A stretch of DNA of 5,830 nt from Firmicutes bacterium UBA5499 (GTDB lineage Bacteria; Bacillota; DTU084): contig DIPB01000042.1 of NCBI GenBank assembly GCA_002426275.1, positions 2,709 to 8,538 of the forward strand, given 5' to 3'. Below the pieces are notes generated by a model. It ran no database searches and had not been told where the DNA came from. It saw nothing but the letters and a program-made list of their open reading frames with translations. The translations under genes were made by a program, and so were the position numbers. Below are positions 1-4,971 of this stretch, piece after piece. The first letter of the stretch is position 1. Each line of letters begins with the position of its first letter.

Positions 1-287
1 CCCGCCGTAGGATGATGCGGACAATAATAGATGGCGTCCAGCCGGGCGTCTTCTTTGGCCAGCAGATATTCCAGCCTTTTATGTACTTCGCCCACCAGCT
101 TTTCCGGGAAATACCCCCTGGCCACGCCTGCCTGATTGGTGACCAAAACCGTCAAAATGCCGGCGCCATTCAGCCTTCTGATGGCAGAGGCGGCGCCGGG
201 CAATAGCTTCAAACGATCGATATGATTCACATAGCCCACTTCTTCTGTGACAGTTCCGTCCCGATCCAAGAATACCGCCCTGTTCAC
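1..287 (-). CDS. gmhB: D-glycero-D-manno-heptose 1,7-bisphosphate phosphatase, N-terminal part (runs off window)
   Basis: HAD-superfamily phosphatase that removes the C7 phosphate of heptose 1,7-bisphosphate in cytoplasmic ADP-heptose synthesis. The 95 complete codons visible begin MNRAVFLDRDGT, giving the HAD motif I with nucleophile D8 and acid/base D10. HAD motif II follows as VTNQAGVARG (residues 49-58). The Cys-Pro-His-His segment (C89, H91) matches the start of the zinc-binding loop typical of GmhB. Family members are about 175-190 residues, so roughly half is present; the C-terminal zinc cysteines and HAD motif III lie outside. The start is GTG at 285-287. It overlaps the upstream stop as GTGA and is preceded by AAGGAGG with a 7-base gap. 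Being last in an operon that starts with a heptosyltransferase supports heptose over histidinol phosphate as substrate. A related HAD phosphatase of other sugar specificity remains possible. Confidence 0.9.
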   Translation of the reverse strand, partial: MNRAVFLDRDGTVTEEVGYVNHIDRLKLLPGAASAIRRLNGAGILTVLVTNQAGVARGYFPEKLVGEVHKRLEYLLAKEDARLDAIYYCPHHPTA

Positions 288-1339
288 TGCTGTTCCTCCT
301 TTGTCTCCAAAGCGAACTTGTTTCGCTCCAGCCATCCGTGTTTTAGCGCGTAGACAATGGAAAACGCGCCCAGAACCAAACTGATGTAATACGAGACCAG
401 CCGCCAGGCCAGCACGTAAATTCCCAAAAGTCTCTTGGGCACAATGTCTTTAAAGAAAAACGCAAAGCTCAGCTCCGCGCCGCCGCTGGCGCCGGGGGTC
501 GGGAAGAAGGGCTGAATGAAATTCAGCAGCAGCTGAACTACAGTCACCCGCACCAGAGCAAACTTTACGTTCAGGCCCGCCAAAAGCGACGGCGCGATGG
601 CCAGGGACGCCGCCCAGTAGATAACGGTCAGCGCGAAGGACCACCACAGGGCGGAGCATTTGTCTTGCGCCAGCAAGCTCAAAGCCTCGCGGTACCGCCG
701 CACTTCCTGGGTGACTCTCTGCGACCACCCCTGCAGGCGTCCCTTGCGATCTAAGGCGCGGAAAAGCCTGCTTCTGCCGATCTTGATGGTCAGGCTGCCA
801 AACACCTCGGGTTTAAAAATCAAATACAGCAGGAAGCCGCAAACCAGAATTGTCAGCGCCAGCACAAGCACAATCGCGCCGGTGGAGATGCCAATCCAGG
901 AGCGCCAGATAAACAGCAGCAGGGGCACCATCAGAACGTAAAACAAGATCGTTAAAAACGAATCTACCACGCTGAGGGCAACGGCATGCCCGAATTTCAC
1001 CCCTTGCCGGTAGATCATGTACATCTGAAACGGTATACCGCCGCTGGTGGCCGGTGTGACCTGGGAAATGAAACAAGATGACAGAAAAATGTTCATCATC
1101 CGCCCTGTCGAAATTTTCCCGCCCATGGCTCCGGCCAGAACCTGCATCTTAAGCGTCTTAGCATACCAGGAGGCGACCTCAAACGCCACCGCCAAGAGCA
1201 AATAAGTCAGCCTGATTCTCATGAGGCCTGTCCAATCCAAATTCGTCTTGGTCAAGGCCACAACTAAAAAAATGGAGACCGCGCCGATCACCACAGAGAG
1301 GACAAGCCCTCGCTTCAAGGACTTCTCTGTGAGCTTCAT
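284..1339 (-). CDS. Flippase-like / LPG-synthase-type integral membrane protein, copy B
   Basis: Polytopic inner-membrane protein of the lysylphosphatidylglycerol-synthase transmembrane family (UPF0104, flippase-like), 351 residues. The hallmark is TPGASGGAE at 281-289, following a QPFFP stretch, with RQG at 111-113. About eight hydrophobic segments are visible, near 11-30, 44-60, 82-97, 120-143, 152-176, 230-250, 262-280 and 304-330. There is no soluble catalytic domain, so it is not a full MprF-type synthase. In such clusters these proteins are usually taken as lipid-linked-sugar or glycolipid transport or assembly factors; the exact role is not known. The reading frame stays open upstream to an ATG at 1426, but I place the start at 1339. 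There the MKLTEKSLKR sequence matches the paralogue exactly and an AAAGAGGAG site lies 7 bases upstream. The gene ends TGA within GTGA, coupled to gmhB. It is a tandem paralogue of 1557-2612 (about 69% identity, no gaps). Confidence 0.88.
   Translation of the reverse strand: MKLTEKSLKRGLVLSVVIGAVSIFLVVALTKTNLDWTGLMRIRLTYLLLAVAFEVASWYAKTLKMQVLAGAMGGKISTGRMMNIFLSSCFISQVTPATSGGIPFQMYMIYRQGVKFGHAVALSVVDSFLTILFYVLMVPLLLFIWRSWIGISTGAIVLVLALTILVCGFLLYLIFKPEVFGSLTIKIGRSRLFRALDRKGRLQGWSQRVTQEVRRYREALSLLAQDKCSALWWSFALTVIYWAASLAIAPSLLAGLNVKFALVRVTVVQLLLNFIQPFFPTPGASGGAELSFAFFFKDIVPKRLLGIYVLAWRLVSYYISLVLGAFSIVYALKHGWLERNKFALETKEEQQ
295..301 (-). promoter_or_regulatory. Ribosome binding site for gmhB, inside the upstream gene
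   Basis: On the minus strand the bases read AAGGAGG, 7 bases before the GTG start of gmhB. They form part of the Lys-Glu-Glu codons near the end of the upstream membrane-protein gene. This near-perfect site fixes the GTG as the gmhB start. The matching position behind the paralogous gene (1568-1574) reads AAGAAAG and has lost the site. Confidence 0.85.
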
Positions 1340-1371
1340 CTTCCGACTCCTCTTTCCGCAGTTAAAGCTAA
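1336..1371 (-). pseudogene. Remnant of the 3' end of the GT4 glycosyltransferase gene
   Basis: In the glycosyltransferase frame the minus strand reads Leu-Ala-Leu-Thr-Ala-Glu-Arg-Gly-Val-Gly-Arg-stop. The intact gene at 2609-2656 ends Leu-Ala-Leu-Tyr-Glu-Glu-Val-Thr-Ala-Glu-Arg-Gly-Ala-Gly-Arg-stop. The remnant thus matches with one Ala-to-Val change and a clean four-codon deletion (Tyr-Glu-Glu-Val). The stop overlaps the next ATG as ATGA in both places. Farther upstream (to about 1388) only scattered matches such as GGCCC remain. This is a fossil left when the block was tandemly duplicated. Confidence 0.75.
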
Positions 1372-1556
1372 AAATTCCCAGGGCCCACCGACGGCAAGGC
1401 TGACGCGCGAGAAGAACATTCAGCATCCCCCCTACAAGTTTACGGCGGTCACGCCTCCCGCAAGCTCCCGTCGAAGGCTAAGACGGGCAATATTCTGCGG
1501 CCGACAGATATTCCGTCTATCCGGAAATCCACTCCGGCAGTTCCGTACCGCCCTGT
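1340..1556. other. 217-bp spacer between the paralogous genes, built of two gene fossils
   Basis: This is the only gap in an operon otherwise joined by four-base overlaps. Its copy-A side is the gmhB head remnant and its copy-B side the GT4 tail remnant, with about 100 bp of unassignable sequence between. Short potential hairpins exist, such as CCGGA/TCCGG around 1521-1537 and CCCGTC/GACGGG around 1467-1487. None is followed by a T-run, so I do not call a terminator. I see no convincing promoter. Confidence 0.65.
1347..1356 (-). promoter_or_regulatory. Ribosome binding site of copy B, preserved within the GT4 remnant
   Basis: The minus strand reads GAAAGAGGAG, ending 7 bases before the ATG at 1339. 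The same ten bases precede the paralogue start (2620-2629), where they encode Glu-Arg-Gly near the end of the glycosyltransferase. Here they no longer encode a functional protein, so their survival is best explained by use as a Shine-Dalgarno site. This decides the start of copy B at 1339 rather than 1426, which has only a G-run directly abutting the ATG. Confidence 0.8.
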
Positions 1557-1560
1557 TCAC
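1470..1560 (-). pseudogene. Remnant of the 5' end of gmhB
   Basis: The first 15 bases after copy A read GTGAACAGGGCGGTA, identical to the start of the real gmhB at 273-287 and with the same GTGA stop/start overlap. A 14-base deletion follows, after which CGGAACTG matches. TATTGCCCG and a following GCCT then also match in exactly the register expected after that single deletion; the stretch between is poorly conserved. The deletion shifts the frame and removes the HAD motif Asp residues. The shifted frame reads 42 codons to a TAG at 1432-1434. The ribosome binding site is also lost (AAGGAGG to AAGAAAG). It is therefore a dead duplicate, not a small gene. The 1470 boundary is approximate. Confidence 0.72.
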
Positions 1561-2612
1561 TGTTGTTCTTTCTTCGTCGCGGTCTCAAACTGGTTCCTCT
1601 CCAGCCAGCCGCGCCTCAATGCGTAAACAATGGCAACGGCTCCGCAAATCAAACTCAAATAATAAGTCGCCAGCCGCCAGGCCATCACGAAGATCCCCAA
1701 AAGTCCCTTAGGCACGACGTTCCTGAAGAAGAACGCAAAGGTCAACTCAGCGCCGCCGCTGGCGCCGGGAGTGGGGAAGAAGGGCTGGATGAAATTCAGC
1801 AAGAGCTGAGACTCCATCACCTGTACCAGATCAAAGCTCACGTTCAGTCCCGCCAAAAGCGTCGGCACAATGGCCAAATACAATGCCCAATAGACCAATG
1901 TCCAGGCGAAAGCCAACCAGAGAGCGGAACACCTGTTTTGCGACAGCAGGCTCAAAGCCTCGCGGTATCGCCGCACTTCCTGGGAGACTCGCACCGTCCA
2001 CCTCTCAAGGCGTCCTTTGCGATTCAAAAAGCGAAAAAACCCGCTGCCGCCGATTTTAACGGTCAGACTACCGACCGCTTCCGGTTTTAAAATCAGATAA
2101 AGCAAAAAGGCGCAGGCCAAAATAATCAGTCCAAGCGCAAACATGACCATGCCCGAAGAAAGTCCAATCCGCGAATGCCAGACGAACAGCAGCAAAAGCG
2201 CCGCCAAGATGTAAAACAAGGCCGTTAAAAAAGAATCCACCACGCTAACCGCAACCGTATGCCCAAAATTCACACCTTGCCGATAGAGCATGTAGATTTG
2301 CAGCGGCATGCCTCCGCCCGTCATCGGCGTAACATGGGAAACGAAACAGGCGGACAGAAAAATATTCAGCATCCGCCCGGTTGAAATCTTCTCGCCCATG
2401 GCTGAGATCAGAAACTGGATTCTAAAAGTTTTAGCCAGCCAGGAGGCGATCGCCAGCGCCACAGCCAGGGCGAAATAAGTGGAGCTGATTCTCCCGAGGC
2501 CTGCCCAATCCAGCTTAGTCTTGGTCAAAGACGAGACCAGAAGGATAGAAATCGCTCCGCAAACCACAGAGAAGACAAGTCCCCTCTTTAAGGACTTCTC
2601 TGTGAGCTTCAT
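1557..2612 (-). CDS. Flippase-like / LPG-synthase-type integral membrane protein, copy A
   Basis: Paralogue of the gene at 284-1339: also 351 residues, aligned end to end without gaps, about 69% identical by hand count. It keeps the family hallmark TPGASGGAE at 281-289, RQG at 111-113, and the same pattern of about eight hydrophobic segments. The least conserved parts are loop and membrane stretches around residues 61-70, 131-140 and 151-160, whereas 211-220 and 271-290 are invariant. The start is ATG at 2610-2612, overlapping the glycosyltransferase stop as ATGA, with GAAAGAGGAG seven bases upstream. The role is presumably in moving or assembling a lipid-linked sugar or glycolipid in the inner membrane; this is inferred from family and context. 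The C-terminal codons once carried the gmhB ribosome binding site and have drifted (Lys-Lys-Glu here against Lys-Glu-Glu in copy B). Confidence 0.9.
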   Translation of the reverse strand: MKLTEKSLKRGLVFSVVCGAISILLVSSLTKTKLDWAGLGRISSTYFALAVALAIASWLAKTFRIQFLISAMGEKISTGRMLNIFLSACFVSHVTPMTGGGMPLQIYMLYRQGVNFGHTVAVSVVDSFLTALFYILAALLLLFVWHSRIGLSSGMVMFALGLIILACAFLLYLILKPEAVGSLTVKIGGSGFFRFLNRKGRLERWTVRVSQEVRRYREALSLLSQNRCSALWLAFAWTLVYWALYLAIVPTLLAGLNVSFDLVQVMESQLLLNFIQPFFPTPGASGGAELTFAFFFRNVVPKGLLGIFVMAWRLATYYLSLICGAVAIVYALRRGWLERNQFETATKKEQQ

Positions 2613-3766
2613 CTTCCAGCTCCTCTTTCAGCCGTTACTTCTTCATATAAAGCTAACAGCCTTTGGGCCATATTAGCAGTTGAATACGCTGCCGCCTTCC
2701 GGCTGGCGCCTCTGGAAAGTTTCAGCCTCTGCCGCTCATCTGTCAAAAGCTCAGCGATGGCGGAGCTGAACTCTTCCAAATCCAGACCCACCAGCAAGCC
2801 GTCGGAATCGGAAGCGACCATATCCAAGACTCCGTTGACGCCTACGGCCACAGGCGGCAGTCCGGCAGCCATGGCCTCCAGCAGGACAAGTCCCTGGGTT
2901 TCCGTGCAGGAAGGAAATGTGAACAGATCCGCTCCCTTATAGCAATGAGCCACCTCCCCCGGCGGGAGGGGGCCTGTGAACAGCACATTATCCTGAAGCC
3001 CCAGCTCCCAGGCCAGGCGCTCCAGGTGCTCCCTTTCAGGTCCGCCGGCAACCAGCACCAGCCTCAGCCGCTGGGAGGGCAGCTTTTTCTTCGCCAAACG
3101 CACCGCGTGCAGCAGAAAATCCAAATTTTTTTCCTGGCCTAATCTCCCCACGAACAGCAAAATCCGCTCCTCTTGGCCGATGCCGTAACGTTTCCGCAGC
3201 CAATTTGGATCGCCGCCTTTGAACAGCTGATAGTCGATCCCTGTGGGTAAAGCAGTAATGGGGGTTGTGATCCCATAATTGCGGATCATTTTGGCCACCA
3301 CAGAAGTGGGCGTGATGATCCGATCCGCACGGTTGCAATAATTGGCCGTATAATGTACCACAGCCCAGCGGGCAAAATTTGCCATCATGGGAATATAATG
3401 CACATATTGATCGTAGAGGGTATGGTAAGTGAACACCAGCGGAATGCCAGCCCGCCTGGCGCAGTGCGCGCCCAGCTGCCCCATGAGAAAAGGCGAGTGG
3501 GTGTGGATTAAATCAAGCTTCAGCTTCGCAATGGTGGATCTGAGCCTGCCGGAGATGGGAATTGCCAGGGCAAAATCCTGGTTCGTAGGCGGCCGCACGG
3601 AGAGAAAACGGTAAACGTCAAGCTCATCCGGCGCTCCTCTGTATTTGGGCGCAAAAATATAGACCTTATGGCCCAACTTGCGAAGTTCGCAGGCGAAACT
3701 GTCGATTGAGCGCACAACGCCGCTGATGTATGGTCTGTAACTGTCCGTAAAAACGCCGATCCTCAT
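2609..3766 (-). CDS. GT4-family glycosyltransferase, diacylglycerol glucosyltransferase-like
   Basis: A 385-residue retaining glycosyltransferase with a GT-B fold. The N-terminal acceptor domain opens MRIGVFTDSYRPYISGVV, typical of the GT4 group that includes 1,2-diacylglycerol 3-glucosyltransferases. It continues with HTHSPF at 88-93 and TYHT at 113-116. The nucleotide-sugar domain has GRLGQEKN at 207-214, giving the Arg/Lys that contact the donor phosphates. The EX7E motif falls at E289 and E297 within ETQGLVLLEAMAAGLP. It is expected at the cytoplasmic membrane face, adding a sugar from a nucleotide donor to a lipid or glycan acceptor; donor and acceptor cannot be read from sequence. The start at 3766 is chosen because the conserved N-terminus begins there and overlaps the preceding stop as ATGA; a longer open frame to 3865 adds 33 residues unlike the family. 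Its ribosome binding site is weak (AAGGA, about 13 bases away), so expression probably depends on coupling. Confidence 0.88.
   Translation of the reverse strand: MRIGVFTDSYRPYISGVVRSIDSFACELRKLGHKVYIFAPKYRGAPDELDVYRFLSVRPPTNQDFALAIPISGRLRSTIAKLKLDLIHTHSPFLMGQLGAHCARRAGIPLVFTYHTLYDQYVHYIPMMANFARWAVVHYTANYCNRADRIITPTSVVAKMIRNYGITTPITALPTGIDYQLFKGGDPNWLRKRYGIGQEERILLFVGRLGQEKNLDFLLHAVRLAKKKLPSQRLRLVLVAGGPEREHLERLAWELGLQDNVLFTGPLPPGEVAHCYKGADLFTFPSCTETQGLVLLEAMAAGLPPVAVGVNGVLDMVASDSDGLLVGLDLEEFSSAIAELLTDERQRLKLSRGASRKAAAYSTANMAQRLLALYEEVTAERGAGR
2620..2629 (-). promoter_or_regulatory. Ribosome binding site of copy A, inside the GT4 gene
   Basis: The minus strand reads GAAAGAGGAG with a 7-base gap to the ATG at 2612. 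It lies within the last codons of the glycosyltransferase and works with the ATGA overlap to couple the two genes in translation. Confidence 0.8.
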
Positions 3767-4818
3767 ATTTTGGTTCCGGTCCTTCCCGAGATCTCCTGCC
3801 ACAGATCTTCCAGCTGCTCGATCACGTCCTGCGCGCTGATGGACTGCATGCATTCCCGCTGGCAAGTAGGGTTATCCCAGGCCGGAAGATATTGCAAAGG
3901 GCTGCCCAGCCAATGAAAGCAAGGACTGCAGCTGAGATCGCAGCGTACGATTCTATAGGGCACTCCCCAAGGATAAAAATTATTGGGATCCGTGGGTCCG
4001 AATAGAGCCACCACAGGCGTTCCCACAGCCGCGGCCAGGTGCTGCGGCGCAGAATCATTGCCCACAAATAAATCAGCCAAAGAGATAATGGCCGCGGTCT
4101 CTTTCAGCGAAGTGCGGCCCGCGGCCAGAAGCGGCTGCTGCTTCATTTTAGAAGCGATTTCCCAGGCTAAAGGCTCGTCGTCTTTGCCTCCAACCAGCAC
4201 CACCTTCGCTTTCAAAGCGCCCATTAAGTAATCGGCCACCTGGGCGAAGCCCCCGGTATGCCAGCGCTTGACAGGAAAAAACCTGCCCCCCGGATGGATG
4301 GCAATTAACGGATAGCCGTGACACTCTTCCAGAAAACTTGCCGCCACATCCAGATCACGCTGAGAATAATAAAATTCCAGCCTGCTTTCGGCAGGAGGCT
4401 CAATGTCCAATGGCTGCAATACATTCAGGCAATATTCAACGGCGTGAATGTTTCTCCGATCCGGCACCTTCTCTCGATAGAGCCAACCCAAATAATGAGC
4501 ATTGAACCCAACCTTTTGCTGCGCCTTACAAAATGCCAACAAAGCGCTGCCGCTGTGCGACAGCCCCACAGCAAGCGCAAATCTTTCTTTGCTTAACTGC
4601 CTCAGGATCCTGATGGCTTCCAAAGTGTTCTTCACGCTCAAAATCCGGTCTACAGCCGGGTTCCCCGCCAGCACAGCTTGATTGTTCTTCCATGTCATAG
4701 CCACAAGCTCAGCTTGCGGATAGCGCTCTCTCAAAATCCTGATGGCCGGCGTCCCGAACAGCGTATCTCCCAAAGGGCAAAGCTGTAAAATCAGGATCCG
4801 CTCGTGCTCCATCTGCAT
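3763..4818 (-). CDS. GT9-family (ADP-heptose:LPS) heptosyltransferase
   Basis: A 351-residue inverting glycosyltransferase of the WaaC/WaaF/WaaQ type, which moves heptose from ADP-heptose onto the LPS inner core or a similar acceptor at the cytoplasmic membrane face. The N-terminal motif GDTLFGTPAIRILRERYP (17-34) includes D18, in the place of the catalytic Asp of WaaC. IHPGGRFFPVKRW (174-186) holds the conserved Lys184. The ADP-binding C-terminal half has VLVGGKDD (207-214) and NDSAPQHLAAAVGTP (254-268), followed by FGPTDP. A cysteine-rich stretch follows (C293, C297, C300, C319, C323). It is the first gene of the operon, with gmhB at the other end, which fits a heptose pathway. Two ATGs compete (4818 and 4812). 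The upstream AAGGGG run sits about 5 bases from the first and 11 from the second, so I take 4818. The exact core position that is heptosylated is unknown. Confidence 0.9.
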   Translation of the reverse strand: MQMEHERILILQLCPLGDTLFGTPAIRILRERYPQAELVAMTWKNNQAVLAGNPAVDRILSVKNTLEAIRILRQLSKERFALAVGLSHSGSALLAFCKAQQKVGFNAHYLGWLYREKVPDRRNIHAVEYCLNVLQPLDIEPPAESRLEFYYSQRDLDVAASFLEECHGYPLIAIHPGGRFFPVKRWHTGGFAQVADYLMGALKAKVVLVGGKDDEPLAWEIASKMKQQPLLAAGRTSLKETAAIISLADLFVGNDSAPQHLAAAVGTPVVALFGPTDPNNFYPWGVPYRIVRCDLSCSPCFHWLGSPLQYLPAWDNPTCQRECMQSISAQDVIEQLEDLWQEISGRTGTKI

Positions 4819-4932
4819 CTGCCCCCCTTTCGCTGCTAGTTTCCCTGATTGTCTCTCTTCTCATACCAAGGGTAGTCCCAAGTCCAACATCTTTATTTTT
4901 TCGCTATCAGCGGACAAAATCCTTCTCAAAAT
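4819..4932 (-). promoter_or_regulatory. Intergenic leader presumed to hold the operon promoter
   Basis: The preceding gene ends in a terminator, so the heptosyltransferase operon needs its own promoter in these roughly 115 bases. Box matches are poor. One candidate is TTGGAC (4882-4887) with TATGAG (4860-4865) at 16-base spacing. An AT-rich stretch at 4888-4902 is another possible melting region. I see no clear operator palindrome or riboswitch. The location is argued from context and no specific box is asserted. Confidence 0.35.
4822..4830 (-). promoter_or_regulatory. Ribosome binding site of the heptosyltransferase
   Basis: The minus strand reads AAAGGGGGG just before CAG-ATG-CAG-ATG. Pairing through AAGGGG leaves about 5 bases to the first ATG, favouring the 4818 start over 4812. 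Confidence 0.6.
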
Positions 4933-4960
4933 GGAAAAAGCGCCCAAGCGGGCGCTTCCC
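4933..4960 (-). terminator. Intrinsic terminator of the zinc-ribbon gene
   Basis: On the minus strand a perfect 8-bp stem AAGCGCCC/GGGCGCTT (4950-4957 with 4938-4945) closes on a four-base loop and runs directly into TTTTT. It begins about 15 bases past the TAA stop of the gene at 4972-5820. It separates that gene from the glycan operon. There is no comparable T-run in the plus direction, so it is not clearly bidirectional. Confidence 0.88.
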
Positions 4961-4971
4961 GTGGTTCTTGT

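Larger units (their letters stand above)
183..1371 (-). repeat. Tandem duplication, downstream unit (GT4 tail remnant, copy B, gmhB head)
   Basis: One of two head-to-tail units about 1.2 kb long. Corresponding points in the two membrane genes lie exactly 1273 bases apart: starts at 1339 and 2612, stops at 284 and 1557. This unit holds the degraded GT4 tail, an intact membrane-protein gene and the real gmhB start. The outer edges are estimated from residual similarity in the flanking remnants. Confidence 0.7.
1470..2656 (-). repeat. Tandem duplication, upstream unit (GT4 tail, copy A, gmhB head remnant)
   Basis: Partner of the unit at 183-1371. It holds the intact GT4 3' end, an intact membrane-protein gene and the degraded gmhB 5' end. 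Each unit has one genuine flank and one decayed flank, as expected for an in-place tandem duplication with breakpoints inside the two neighbouring genes. The junction of the units lies between about 1372 and 1470, where I see no remaining similarity to either gene and no insertion-sequence ends. Confidence 0.7.

Noticed and set aside
1340..1426. A 29-residue N-terminal extension of copy B starting at the ATG at 1426
   Set aside because: It lies over the GT4 remnant in another frame, has no paralogue counterpart and has no properly spaced ribosome binding site. The conserved start with a good site is at 1339.
1372..1470. Insertion sequence or mobile-element scar at the duplication junction
   Set aside because: No terminal inverted repeats, target-site duplication or transposase fragment is visible; slipped or illegitimate recombination suffices.
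1467..1537. Short hairpins in the spacer as a possible terminator or attenuator
   Set aside because: Stems are only 5-6 bp with no following T-run, as expected by chance in GC-rich fossil sequence.
1432..1560. A 42-codon minus-strand reading frame opening with GTG after copy A
   Set aside because: It is the frameshifted gmhB remnant and its ribosome binding site has been lost.
1563..2090. Plus-strand reading frame of 175 codons opposite copy A
   Set aside because: It is antisense to a clearly conserved membrane-protein gene, has low-complexity Gln/Pro/His-rich content, and no counterpart of comparable length opposite copy B.
3767..3865. A 33-residue N-terminal extension of the GT4 enzyme
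   Set aside because: The extra residues are Arg/Gly-rich, unlike the family, and overlap the heptosyltransferase 3' end. The conserved GT4 start and ATGA overlap are at 3766.
4866..4887. Possible operator in the GGGACTACCC-like stretch of the operon leader
   Set aside because: The two halves do not form a true inverted repeat when complemented, so there is no palindrome to call.
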